From CAILZL01 sp050248275 (GTDB taxonomy: Bacteria > Pseudomonadota > Gammaproteobacteria > Steroidobacterales > Steroidobacteraceae), in assembly GCA_050248275.1 (NCBI GenBank), contig JBFWSR010000016.1:1-64000 (forward strand): DNA of 64,000 nucleotides, read 5' to 3'. This document shows, piece by piece, positions 15,720 through 24,104 of the stretch (the first letter of the stretch is position 1; each line of letters opens with the position of its first letter). Made by a program: the position numbers and the translations under genes. The notes under the pieces were generated by a model. The model was not told the origin of the DNA, searched no databases, and saw only the letters and a program-made list of their open reading frames with translations.

Positions 15720-16376
15720 TCAGATGCCATATTTGTCGCGATATTGTTGCACTGCATGGAGTGTTTCTTGCGATCCGGCGCTGGCGCGCAGGTGCTCGAT
15801 CAGATCGGCCAGCCTGATGATGCTGGCGACCGGCAGGCCATATTGCTGCTCGATTTCCTGCACGGCCGACAAGACCGCCTGGCCTTTTTCCTGACGGTCC
15901 AGCGCCAGCACGATGCCGGCGGGCGTCGCGCCTGCGGCGCGGATGATCTCCACCGATTCGCGAATGGCCGTGCCGGCGGTGATGACATCGTCGACAATCA
16001 AGACACGGCCTTGCAGGGGCGCGCCGACGATGCTGCCGCCTTCGCCATGATGCTTGGCCTCCTTGCGATTGAAGGCCCAGGGCAGATCGCGCTGATGCCC
16101 GTCGGCGAGTGCGATGGCGGTGCTCGTGACCAGTGGAATGCCCTTGTAGGCCGGGCCAAACAGCATGTCATGTCCAATGCCGGAATTGACGATTGCGTGC
16201 GCATAAAAACGTCCGAGCTGGGCAATCGCCAAACCGCTGTTGAACAGGCCGGCGTTAAAGAAATACGGGCTTTGTCGTCCCGATTTCAAAGTGAAGCTGC
16301 CGAAGCGCAGCACGCCCAGCTTGAGACAAAACGCAACGAAAGCGGATGAACTGGTGTTTGCAGCTGAGTCAGTCAT
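15720..16376 (-). CDS. pyrE: Orotate phosphoribosyltransferase
   Basis: Transfers phosphoribose from PRPP to orotate in pyrimidine synthesis. The 218-residue length is normal for the proteobacterial type. Motifs are LKSGRQSPYFFNAGLF (about 31-46), FGPAYKGIPL, FNRKEAKHHGEGGSIVGAPL (mobile loop), and the PRPP-binding VLIVDDVITAGTAIRES. It lies close to coaBC-dut, as in many Gammaproteobacteria. Divergent from the AmpG-like gene across 115 bases. Confidence 0.97.
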   Translation of the reverse strand: MTDSAANTSSSAFVAFCLKLGVLRFGSFTLKSGRQSPYFFNAGLFNSGLAIAQLGRFYAHAIVNSGIGHDMLFGPAYKGIPLVTSTAIALADGHQRDLPWAFNRKEAKHHGEGGSIVGAPLQGRVLIVDDVITAGTAIRESVEIIRAAGATPAGIVLALDRQEKGQAVLSAVQEIEQQYGLPVASIIRLADLIEHLRASAGSQETLHAVQQYRDKYGI

Positions 16377-16491
16377 GTCGATTCATGCGAAGTGGAGTTG
16401 ATTGGCTGCGAATGGTAACGGAAGACATCTTGTCGTGGCAGTTCGTATACTCGCGGCAATCAGCCTGATGATCAGCGATTGGAGCGAATGC

Positions 16492-17901
16492 GTGACCACT
16501 GCCGGCGGCAACATCCATCATCCTACCGGCAAGCCTTCACTGCTAAGGGGCTGGTGGCAGGCGGCGATGATCTATCGCAACCCACGCGTGCTGGCGATGC
16601 TGTTGCTGGGTTTTTCCGCGGGGCTGCCGTTCATGCTGGTGTTTTCCACGCTGTCGGCATGGTTGCGTCAGGCGGGCATTGATCGCGCCACCATCGGCAT
16701 GCTGGCCTGGGTGGGGCTGGTGTACTCCGTTAAGTTTTTGTGGGCGCCGATAGTGGATCGAATGCCCTTGCCCATCTTGACGCGTCTGTTGGGGCGTCGC
16801 CGCAGCTGGATGCTGCTGGCGCAGACCGGCGTTGGCTTTGGACTATTGCATGTGGCACGGCTCGATCCTGCCGCCAGTGTCAGCGCAGTGGCCATTGCGA
16901 CATTGTGTGTGGCCTTTGCCGCTGCCACGCAGGACATCGTGGTGGATGCCTGGCGCATTGAAGCGGCGCCGCTTGAACTTCAAGGCGGCATGGCCGCTGC
17001 GTATCAGCTCGGCTATCGAGTGGCCATCATGGTGGCCAGCGCCGGTGCGTTGTGGATCGCTGCGGATGTCAGTTGGACAGCGGCTTATACCAGCATGGCT
17101 CTGTTGATGAGCGTGGGTGTGATCACTACGCTGTGCGTCAGCGAACCGCAGCCGCGCGCAGAAGAGCAATCCATCCAGCAGGAAGCGCGCGTGATTGCCT
17201 GGCTGAAGCAAAATAGTCATTTACCGCCGGTCTTGCAGTCGGCAGGCTCCTGGTTTCTGGGCGCCGTGGTGTGTCCGATCATCGACTTCTTTACCCGTTT
17301 TGGTCTGATGCTGGGCGTGCTGGTGTTCGGCTTCATCAGCAGTTACCGCCTCACCGATTACGCCATGGGCGTGATGGCCAACCCGTTTTATCTGGATCAG
17401 GGTTACACGCTGAAACAGATTGCGGCAGTGGTGAAAGGCTTTGGTTTGGTTTCGGCCTTTGCCGGCGTGCTGGTCGGCGGCACCGTGATTGCCAGACTGG
17501 GGCTGCGCCGCGCCTTGATCACAGGCAGTGTGGCGGTGATGTGCTCAAACAGCGCTTTTGCGATTCTGGCTGCATCGGGCAGCAGCGACATAGTCGGACT
17601 GGCTATCGTCAACAGTCTCGACAATCTGGCGCTGGGCATTCATGGCACTTCGCTGATTGCCTTCATGTCCAGTCTCACCAGTGCGCGTTACACCGCCACG
17701 CAGTATGCGGTGCTGTCCTCGCTGTATGCCTTGCCCGGCAAGTTGCTGATGGGTGCGTCGGGTTTCGTGGTGGATGCGCTCGGTTATGCCGGCTTCTTCT
17801 GCTACACGGCGTTGCTGAGCGTGCCGGGCCTGATTCTGCTGTACTGGCTGGGCAGGCGTGCGCCCGAGCGGTTTGCCGCGCCACAGGCGACAGATACTTG
17901 A
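16492..17901 (+). CDS. AmpG-like major facilitator permease
   Basis: A 469-residue integral membrane protein with about 12-14 hydrophobic helices. It resembles the AmpG family, which imports anhydromuropeptides for cell-wall recycling: LLGFSAGLPFMLVFSTLSAWLRQAGI, the stretch KFLWAPIVDRMPLPILTRLLGRRRSWML after helix 2, and ATQDIVVDAWRIE in place of the usual QDI-x-x-DA-x-R motif. I start at GTG 16492, which has GGAG seven bases upstream; the open frame extends to 16402 but lacks a good site. Homologues also include acetyl-CoA transporter-like members, so substrate is inferred. No beta-lactamase or ampD gene is nearby. Confidence 0.8.
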   Translation: MTTAGGNIHHPTGKPSLLRGWWQAAMIYRNPRVLAMLLLGFSAGLPFMLVFSTLSAWLRQAGIDRATIGMLAWVGLVYSVKFLWAPIVDRMPLPILTRLLGRRRSWMLLAQTGVGFGLLHVARLDPAASVSAVAIATLCVAFAAATQDIVVDAWRIEAAPLELQGGMAAAYQLGYRVAIMVASAGALWIAADVSWTAAYTSMALLMSVGVITTLCVSEPQPRAEEQSIQQEARVIAWLKQNSHLPPVLQSAGSWFLGAVVCPIIDFFTRFGLMLGVLVFGFISSYRLTDYAMGVMANPFYLDQGYTLKQIAAVVKGFGLVSAFAGVLVGGTVIARLGLRRALITGSVAVMCSNSAFAILAASGSSDIVGLAIVNSLDNLALGIHGTSLIAFMSSLTSARYTATQYAVLSSLYALPGKLLMGASGFVVDALGYAGFFCYTALLSVPGLILLYWLGRRAPERFAAPQATDT

Positions 17902-18011
17902 TATTTTTAACGTCAGGACGGGGAACTGAGTATCAATCCGCACTGGCTACGCGCGTGACGTAGCCTTCCTGAAGTTCTCGCCAATCCTGTTCGACTCGAT
18001 TTGCTGAAGAA

Positions 18012-18341
18012 CTACCGATTTGGAACGACCGGCCATTCGGAGTAGCCGCCCACTTCATCGCGATCCAGGTGACCGGCTCCGAGCCATGCAGGAGTGGTGC
18101 TGGGTTCGGCTTCTTCATCGTGATCTTCAGGGTCCACATCCAATGGTCCGGTCCAGTCTTCCGGCGCTTCTGCAGGTGCGGGCGACAGGGCGATCCAGTC
18201 GCTGTTATCGAATTCTTCCAGGGTGCCATCGAAGTATTGCACTTCAATCGTCTGATCATCGGCATCAATGGCGACGACTTCAAACAGTTCGCCGTCACGG
18301 CCTTGATACCAGTCACCCACAATCGGCGTTGGCAATGTCAT
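18012..18341 (-). CDS. Small acidic conserved protein (DUF6763-like)
   Basis: A 109-residue, very acidic protein. Its first half (IVGDWYQGRDGELFEVVAIDADDQTIEVQYFDGTLEEFD) is a compact beta-rich unit of about 45 residues, matching a family of short uncharacterised gammaproteobacterial proteins. The second half is rich in Glu, Asp and Pro and probably disordered until the final VGGYSEWPVVPNR. I start at ATG 18341 because the family pattern begins there. No function is known. It is a single gene between the permease and the chemoreceptor region. Confidence 0.65.
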   Translation of the reverse strand: MTLPTPIVGDWYQGRDGELFEVVAIDADDQTIEVQYFDGTLEEFDNSDWIALSPAPAEAPEDWTGPLDVDPEDHDEEAEPSTTPAWLGAGHLDRDEVGGYSEWPVVPNR

Positions 18342-18855
18342 AGTCGAGATCCTCCATGTGGGCGGGATGCCCGTTTGAGAAGCGATCACAGTATGCGGTG
18401 AATTGCGGCTACTTCTGACTCGGTAATCTGCGTAGTCACCGCTGCATGCCGTTGTATTGGGATGGGTTGTAGCCCTCTGTGCGCAGCGATTCAAGCGCTA
18501 TTTTTACTGCATGGCAGCAATTTCGTGGCAGAGACATTGCCTGCGCGACCGGGTTTTGCATATTCGTTTCATCGCGCTCTTAAAGTTTCCTTACGTGACG
18601 TCGATACTTTCAGTGAGCGGGATGCAAGCCGTGACTTGTACCTAACGCCTGGACGCAGTGCGCTCTTGGTGCGAAAGCCGATTTCCTGCATACCTTTCCT
18701 TCGTATGTGCGTCGTAGTGAACTCGTTTGGTCCGCATCCATTCCCCTGATGCCAGCAGTTTTTCAGGTCCGTTGTCCGGGCCAGTGATCTTGCGTAAACG
18801 CAGGCACTGCCCGTCAACGCGGTCCTGCGGTACGAACAGGTTTGGAGAAATTGTC
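18342..18855. other. 514-base region without a gene, upstream of the chemoreceptor gene
   Basis: No reading frame here has a recognisable protein or good ribosome-binding site. It holds the sigma-28-like promoter at 18581-18607. If that promoter is used, the chemoreceptor mRNA has a leader of about 240 bases, which contains a small hairpin (TGCG-TAAA-CGCA near 18791) and no motif of a known riboswitch that I can identify. Confidence 0.5.
18581..18607 (+). promoter_or_regulatory. Sigma-28 (FliA) type promoter for the chemoreceptor gene
   Basis: TAAAGTTT, 11 bases, then GTCGATAC. The flagellar sigma-28 consensus is TAAAGTTT-N11-GCCGATAA, so the first box is perfect and the second matches six of eight, at exact spacing. 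It points at the methyl-accepting chemotaxis gene 249 bases downstream, which is the kind of gene this sigma factor serves. Confidence 0.65.
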
Positions 18856-20517
18856 ATGCGAATCAATCAGCCAGTCACCCATGACGAGTACGTCTTGCCC
18901 GAAGGCGAGGTGATCGTTACTCGTACCGATACACAAAGTCTCATTACCTATGCCAATCAGGCCTTTCTGGACAGCAGCGGCTTTGAGCTCAATGAATGCA
19001 TGGGGCAGCCGCAGAACATCGTGCGTCACCCGGATATGCCCGAGGCGGCTTTTGCCGATCTGTGGCGCACCATCCAGAACGGCAGGCCGTGGACCGGCAT
19101 CGTCAAGAACCGCCGCAAGAACGGCGGGTTTTACTGGGTGCGCGCCAATGTCACGCCCATTGTTGAGGACGGACAGATAACCGGTTACATGTCGGTGCGA
19201 GTGAAACCGACGCAGGAGGAAATCCTTGCTGCCGACCAGGTCTATGCGCAATTCCGCAACGGCCTGGCGCGCGATATGGAAATACGGGAAGGCCAGGTCA
19301 TCGGCACACGATGGCCTGACCGTCTGAGGCGATTGTTGCGAGTGAGCTTGAGCGCCGCCATCCACTGGGCCAGTGTTGTGCTGGCGGTCCTGTTTTTCGT
19401 CCTGGCCGTTGCCGTGATGATGCAGCCCGGCATGCCCAACTGGAAAGTGCTGGTAGCACTCTGTGTGGCCGGATGGCTGGTAGTGGCCTTGTTTGCTGCT
19501 TATCTGCTGCGTCAGGTGGCCAGGCCATTGCATGAAGGCATGCAGGCCGCAATCCTGGTGGCCGGCGGCGACATACGCCGCAAGCTGCCGGAAACCGGCG
19601 CACACGAAGTGCAGGAGTTGTTCAGAATGTTGAATCAGATGAACACCAAGCTGGTTGGCGTTCTGATTGATACGCGTCTGGCGATTGATGCGGTGATGGC
19701 GAACGCTCACGAAATCGCACAGGGCAATCACGATCTTTCGCTGCGCACCAGTTCGCAGGCGGCGAGTCTGGAGCAGATGGCGGCTTCCATGGAGGAAATC
19801 ACATCGGTGGTCAAGCAGACCGCTGACAATGCCGGTCAGGCAAATCTGCTGGCGGACAAGTCTTCAGGCGTGGCAGGCGAAGGACGGGCAGTGGTTGGGC
19901 AGGTGGTCGAAACCATGAGTCTGATAGCCGCTTCCTCGAAGACCATTGCCAGCATCGTCAGCATGATCGACAGCGTGGCCTTCCAGACCAATATTCTGGC
20001 GCTCAATGCCGCAGTGGAGGCGGCGCGTGCCGGTGAAGCAGGTCGTGGTTTCGCGGTGGTGGCTGCGGAAGTAGGCACCCTGGCCAAACGTTCGGCGACT
20101 TCGGCGCGTGAAATCAAGGAGCTGATCAACGATTCGCTGTCGCGGGTGAATGCCGGTACACAATTGGTTGATACCGCGGGGACAACCATCCAGCAGGTAG
20201 AAGTTTCAGTGAAGCATCTGGCCACTACGGTGGCAGAGATTACCGCTGCCAGTCGTGAGCAGTCCGCCGGAGTGGAGCAAATCAATCAGGCCATGACCCT
20301 GATGGACAGAACCACGCAACAGAATGCCGCCCTCGTGGAGGAGGTGGCTGCCACGGCTGAACGCCTTGATGAACTGACCCAGCGTGTGTTGCAGGCGGTC
20401 TCCGCCTTCAAGCTGGATGCGAAATCCACGGCGCAGGGCAGAGCTGGTGTTGTCACGGCCTTCGTGCCGCGCGGACAGGGCGGTGTGACAAAGCGGACAG
20501 CAGGTCGGGTGGCATAA
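18856..20517 (+). CDS. Aer-like methyl-accepting chemotaxis protein with a cytoplasmic PAS domain
   Basis: A 553-residue chemoreceptor. The PAS domain (about 15-120: DTQSLITYANQAFLDSSGFEL, RHPDMPEAAFADLWRTIQNGRPW, NGGFYWVRANVTPI) is cytoplasmic, as in the aerotaxis receptor Aer. Two membrane helices follow (about 170-192 and 199-221) with almost no periplasmic loop, so it senses an internal signal such as redox state. The HAMP and signalling region contains IDSVAFQTNILALNAAVEAARAGEAGRGFAVVAAEVGTLAKRSA, the CheA/CheW-contact hairpin. There is no C-terminal CheR-binding pentapeptide. Start at ATG 18856 with GGAG eight bases upstream. No other chemotaxis gene is in the window. Confidence 0.93.
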   Translation: MRINQPVTHDEYVLPEGEVIVTRTDTQSLITYANQAFLDSSGFELNECMGQPQNIVRHPDMPEAAFADLWRTIQNGRPWTGIVKNRRKNGGFYWVRANVTPIVEDGQITGYMSVRVKPTQEEILAADQVYAQFRNGLARDMEIREGQVIGTRWPDRLRRLLRVSLSAAIHWASVVLAVLFFVLAVAVMMQPGMPNWKVLVALCVAGWLVVALFAAYLLRQVARPLHEGMQAAILVAGGDIRRKLPETGAHEVQELFRMLNQMNTKLVGVLIDTRLAIDAVMANAHEIAQGNHDLSLRTSSQAASLEQMAASMEEITSVVKQTADNAGQANLLADKSSGVAGEGRAVVGQVVETMSLIAASSKTIASIVSMIDSVAFQTNILALNAAVEAARAGEAGRGFAVVAAEVGTLAKRSATSAREIKELINDSLSRVNAGTQLVDTAGTTIQQVEVSVKHLATTVAEITAASREQSAGVEQINQAMTLMDRTTQQNAALVEEVAATAERLDELTQRVLQAVSAFKLDAKSTAQGRAGVVTAFVPRGQGGVTKRTAGRVA

Positions 20518-20827
20518 CTTTTTGAACATGACTCGTGTCATGAGCGCATGTATGTTTGTAGTGAGGCCGGCCAGGCGTTGCAGATGTGGCAGTCGCACTG
20601 TCGATGCATGCAGCGCATGGCTGTTGACAGTCCGACCGGTCTTGAATGCGATTGGGTCCATTGCATGACCCTCGCTTTGCGACTATGGTGCCGCAAAGAA
20701 AAATTGCCCCTCTTATGGGCGTTTCGATACTTCTGGCCATCTCCCCGCCACAGTGAACTCTGGTTCATGGGACGGTCGCATTGCGGCAACTCAGCCTGCA
20801 TGCGACGCACTCAGTGGGAGATTCATC
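20518..20827. other. 310-base region without a gene between chemoreceptor and kinase genes
   Basis: It contains a small hairpin just after the chemoreceptor stop (CATGAC-TCGT-GTCATG, 20527-20542) without a T run, and a perfect -35 hexamer TTGACA at 20624-20629 whose partner 17 bases on, TGCGAT, is weak. I see no coding sequence or RNA gene. Confidence 0.4.
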
Positions 20828-22006
20828 GTGAATAACTCGATCAAGCCGGAAACAAACAACAGCAATGTCTCGCTGTCCTTCGGTAACGATCTTGATGCCG
20901 TGCAACCGGTGCTGGAAGCGCTGCCGGACGCCATCCTGATCGTACGCGCCGACGGTGTCATTGCCGCGCTCAATACCCAGGCGGCGCGCCTGTTTGGTTA
21001 TGACGCCGAAGCATTGCAGGGAGAGAGACTGGAGATTCTGCTGCCCCTGAGATTTGGCAAGGCCCACGTACAGTTGCGCGAAAAGTATGTTGAGCAGCCG
21101 ACGATGCGGCCGATGGGTGCGGCGCAGGACCTGGTCGCCTGCCGCAAGGATGGCAGCGAACTGTATGTGGACATCAGCCTGAGTCCGGTCACCACGCCGC
21201 AGGGCATGCTGGTCATTGCGACGATTCGCGACGCCAGCAGGCGCAAGCAGGTGGAACTGGATCTGCGCCAGATGAACGATTCGCTTGAAGATCGGGTGGG
21301 TCAGCGCACTGCTGAACTGCGTACCGCCAATCAGCATCTGGAATTATTCAGTTATGCAGTCAGTCACGAACTGCGTTCGCCGCTGCAGATCATCGCCGGT
21401 TATGGCCAGTTGCTGTTGCAGAATCCCGCCCACGGCGACCGGCAGCATTATCTGGAAACCATTCTGGAGACCACTGGCAGAATGAACGCCATCATCGACG
21501 ACCTGCTGAAAATGGGTCGTATCCATCACAGCGAAATGACGCTTGCGGCAGTGGACATGACGCAACTGGCGCGCCAGGTTGCAGCACAACTTCAGGAGAC
21601 GATGCAGGAACCTGACGTGCAGGTGGTGATTCAGCCGTTGCCGGCAGTGTGTGCAGATAGCGGACTCATGATTGAAGTGCTGACCAACCTGCTTGGCAAT
21701 GCCGTGAAATTTTCTCGAGGCCGGAAACAGGCTGTCGTTGAGGTCAGCGGCTGGCAGGAAATGGGCGAGACGCATTACCAGGTGCGCGACAATGGCGCCG
21801 GTTTCGACATGAGCGCCGCCAGCAAGCTGTTCAGTCCCTTTCACCGGCTGCATCCCCGCAAGGAGTTTGAAGGTACCGGCGTGGGCCTGGCGATCACGCG
21901 CAGCATCATCGAAAGACATGGTGGCCGGATCTGGGCGGTCAGCGCGCCGGGCAGCGGCGCCTCGTTCTGTTTTTCAATTCCTGACGGTGCCGCCACCGAT
22001 GGTTAA
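20828..22006 (+). CDS. PAS-domain sensor histidine kinase, orphan
   Basis: A soluble 392-residue kinase with no membrane segment. A PAS domain (about 25-140) is followed by a coiled coil (DLRQMNDSLEDRVGQRTAELRTANQHLE) and a HisKA domain with the phospho-acceptor His180 in YAVSHELRSPLQ. The ATPase domain has the N box VLTNLLGNAVKFS, DNGAGFD and GTGVGLAI. The layout is like phytochrome-type and other PAS kinases whose partner is often a stand-alone CheY-like regulator; none is adjacent. Start chosen at GTG 20828 behind GGGAGA. It is convergent, two bases apart, with the kinase gene on the minus strand. Confidence 0.88.
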   Translation: MNNSIKPETNNSNVSLSFGNDLDAVQPVLEALPDAILIVRADGVIAALNTQAARLFGYDAEALQGERLEILLPLRFGKAHVQLREKYVEQPTMRPMGAAQDLVACRKDGSELYVDISLSPVTTPQGMLVIATIRDASRRKQVELDLRQMNDSLEDRVGQRTAELRTANQHLELFSYAVSHELRSPLQIIAGYGQLLLQNPAHGDRQHYLETILETTGRMNAIIDDLLKMGRIHHSEMTLAAVDMTQLARQVAAQLQETMQEPDVQVVIQPLPAVCADSGLMIEVLTNLLGNAVKFSRGRKQAVVEVSGWQEMGETHYQVRDNGAGFDMSAASKLFSPFHRLHPRKEFEGTGVGLAITRSIIERHGGRIWAVSAPGSGASFCFSIPDGAATDG

Positions 22007-22008
22007 TC

Positions 22009-23058
22009 TCAGTTCTCATCAAATGCGGCCTTGCTCAGATCGACTGTAGGCGGTCGCAGCGTCAGCATCGCCACCACGCCATCACCTTCCTGGGTGATGT
22101 GCAGTTCACTGGCCGTTGCCGACAGCAAGGCGCGCACCAGTTGCAATCCGGAACCCAGGCCGTTGCCGTGTTCGATATTGATGGCATTTTCCAGCGTGGC
22201 CGGCCTGTTGAGAATCCGCAACCGGCTCTGTATCGGACTGGTTTCGACCGCAATCCGGATCTGCATCTGTGCGCAGAAACGCGTGTGCTTGGCGGCGTTG
22301 GTGACCAGTTCGTTGATCACCAGCGCAATCGGTACCGCGTCGTCGTCCGTCAGCGCAACCTGCTTGATGCTCTTGAGCGGTTCCAGTGGCATCAGTGGAT
22401 GGGCGGAATGGACTCCATGAATCACTTCGTTGACGATCGAGCACATGTAGATGCGATCCTCGTCCACGCGCGCCTTGATGCCATAAACTGCGCTGATGGC
22501 CAGCAACTGGGTAATGGCCTTGTTGAGAATGTCGGCGGATTGCGCATCGCCGCCCTGATGTTGCCGCAGCAGGCTGATCACACTCTGCAGCTTGTTCTTG
22601 AAGGTATGGCGGAATTCCTTCATCAACGTGGCCGTCAGTTCCTTCTGCGTGGCTATCTGCTGCTGTGTGCGTTGCTCCAAAGACGTTACGTCAATGCATA
22701 CCAGCGCCACGGTGTCGGGCGGGCCGGTCGGGTTACGCAATGGAAACATCTCGCCTAACCATGCATGGTCGAGAAAGCTGATTTCGGTTGCGGCATCTTT
22801 ACCTGTGGTCAGTGTGCGATTGATGACCGGCCATAGCTTTCCAGTGACGGTCGTACCCAGCACGTCCGCCAGCATCGGGTGTGGCTGTGTCGCCAGCCTG
22901 TCGCCCAGCAGACGGCGTGCCGCCGGGTTGGCATAAGTGATTGTTCCGGATGACGAGATGAGAAATACCGGGGCTGCACGCGAGTTGGCGACTGCGATCA
23001 TCGCCTCCGGTTCCGGCCACGATATGGAGTCGTCCGGAATCGCGAGCCACTCAGCCAT
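22009..23058 (-). CDS. PAS sensor kinase of the HisKA_2/HWE-like type, partner of the ANTAR regulator
   Basis: A 349-residue cytoplasmic kinase. The N-terminal PAS-like domain spans about 20-125 (VFLISSSGTITYANPAARRLLG). The dimerisation motif is LMKEFRHTFKNKLQSVISLL with His151 as acceptor, the form seen in HisKA_2 kinases such as those paired with ANTAR regulators (EutW, PdtaS). The ATPase domain follows (LVINELVTNAAKHT, GLGSGLQLVRAL). Its start codon overlaps the end of the regulator gene by eight bases, so both are made together as one two-component system. The signal is unknown. Confidence 0.87.
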   Translation of the reverse strand: MAEWLAIPDDSISWPEPEAMIAVANSRAAPVFLISSSGTITYANPAARRLLGDRLATQPHPMLADVLGTTVTGKLWPVINRTLTTGKDAATEISFLDHAWLGEMFPLRNPTGPPDTVALVCIDVTSLEQRTQQQIATQKELTATLMKEFRHTFKNKLQSVISLLRQHQGGDAQSADILNKAITQLLAISAVYGIKARVDEDRIYMCSIVNEVIHGVHSAHPLMPLEPLKSIKQVALTDDDAVPIALVINELVTNAAKHTRFCAQMQIRIAVETSPIQSRLRILNRPATLENAINIEHGNGLGSGLQLVRALLSATASELHITQEGDGVVAMLTLRPPTVDLSKAAFDEN

Positions 23059-23755
23059 CGGACTTGTCCGGCGAGTGGCCCGCCACCTGCGGTTTCAGCG
23101 AATGTTTTGTACGGGCGATTTCGGTCAGGATGGCATGTGCGGCATTGATCGGCTGCAGGATTTCGCTGGCAACCTTGGTGACCTGAACGCGCTTCGAGCG
23201 TGCATAGCGGCGCAGCATTTCAAAGGCGTCTTCGCGCGTTACCTGGGAGCGTTCCATCAGGATGCCTACCGCCGTATTGATCTCGCGCTCCGAGGTCAGT
23301 ACCTGGCGAAGCTGCGATTCCCGTTGCCGGGTCGTGCGGATATCGGCAATCCGCTTGAGTGCAGTATGGATGGCGGGTAGCAGCGATACCGGATCAATCG
23401 GTTTGAGCAGGTAGCTCAATGCGCCGACGGCCGCTGCTTCGTTGACGAATTCGACATTGTCATAAGCAGACAGGAACAGACAGTGGATGTCGTGTTGCTG
23501 CAGCAGTTGCCGTGCGAGTTCGGTGCCTGGCATGCCTGGCATGCGCTGATCGACGATGGCGAGGTCAAAATGCTGTTTGGCGCACAACTCCAGCGCCTGC
23601 ACAGGAGAGGTCGCAGCCGAGGCTTCATAGCCGGCGCGCCTCAGGGTCGAGGCAATGGCAGCGGTGATCAGCGCATCGTCATCGACAACCAGGATGGCGC
23701 CCGAGTTGATGTGGCTGGCATCGACGTCGGTTTTGGCTGCAGTGATTTCAGACAT
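23051..23755 (-). CDS. Response regulator with an RNA-binding ANTAR output domain
   Basis: A 234-residue protein. The receiver domain (about 18-135) has the acidic pocket VVDDD at 23-27, phospho-acceptor Asp69 in LAIVDQRMPG, and LLKPIDP. A coiled coil leads to the ANTAR domain (about 160-215: REINTAVGILMERSQVTREDAFEMLRRYARSKRVQVTKVASEIL). ANTAR proteins bind paired RNA hairpins and prevent transcription termination, as in NasR, AmiR and EutV. The start is ATG 23755 with GGGA upstream. It is first in a two-gene operon with its kinase, and the 230-base leader in front is structured. No gene in the window is an evident target. Confidence 0.9.
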   Translation of the reverse strand: MSEITAAKTDVDASHINSGAILVVDDDALITAAIASTLRRAGYEASAATSPVQALELCAKQHFDLAIVDQRMPGMPGTELARQLLQQHDIHCLFLSAYDNVEFVNEAAAVGALSYLLKPIDPVSLLPAIHTALKRIADIRTTRQRESQLRQVLTSEREINTAVGILMERSQVTREDAFEMLRRYARSKRVQVTKVASEILQPINAAHAILTEIARTKHSLKPQVAGHSPDKSDG

Positions 23756-23833
23756 GAGCAGTCCCACTTTTAATAATAAAACTCACTACCGGCGGCGTGC
23801 ATGACCCCGTCCGCTAGTCAAATGTATGGAGGT

Positions 23834-23969
23834 GATTGCACTGTTTCGCAAGGGAGTGCAATCGAAATTGCCGCGGGAGAAAGGCGGCTGGGAAGTTTCT
23901 CAATGCCTGGGGGCTGTCATGCCTGACTGGCATCGATTCTGGACAGGCAACTGTCCGGGTCTTGAGAAT
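23834..23969 (-). promoter_or_regulatory. Structured 5' leader with a possible three-way junction and a long hairpin
   Basis: In the minus-strand transcript, TTCTCAA (23962-23968) can pair with TTGAGAA (23897-23903). Between them are two hairpins: GGACAG-TTGC-CTGTCC (23941-23956) and ATGCC-AGTCA-GGCAT (23919-23933). Further on is a perfect 9-bp stem, GATTGCACT/AGTGCAATC, around a 12-base loop (23834-23863). Such order suggests a regulatory RNA. It does not fit the known ANTAR target exactly, because neither loop shows the expected six bases with A1 and G4, so the binding partner is open. Confidence 0.4.
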
Positions 23970-23989
23970 GCCTTATTGAAACTGGGCGC

Positions 23990-24018
23990 AAGATAGAGGG
24001 CACTGTTTTACGTGTCAA
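23990..24018 (-). promoter_or_regulatory. Sigma-70 promoter of the ANTAR two-component operon
   Basis: A perfect TTGACA (24013-24018) and TATCTT (23990-23995) stand 17 bases apart on the minus strand. Transcription would begin near 23983, leaving a leader of about 228 bases. Confidence 0.6.
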
Positions 24019-24104
24019 TTATTTCGGATTGACTGTTCCATGTATTATGTATGGTATTGAAAATGTCGGAGATTCGCTTTGTTCGCAGCTTGACTTGGCA
24101 GCAA

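Larger units (their letters stand above)
23756..24104 (-). other. 349-base leader/promoter region of the ANTAR two-component operon
   Basis: No gene is present. Reading on the minus strand it holds a good promoter (23990-24018), then a leader of about 228 bases with several inverted repeats (23834-23969), then a ribosome-binding site before 23755. I see no stem with a T run that would be a clear terminator. Confidence 0.6.

Noticed and set aside
23897..23968. Leader hairpins as a canonical ANTAR target
   Set aside because: The loops do not have the six-base form with A at 1 and G at 4, and no terminator with a T run overlaps them. I kept it only as a structured leader of unknown partner.
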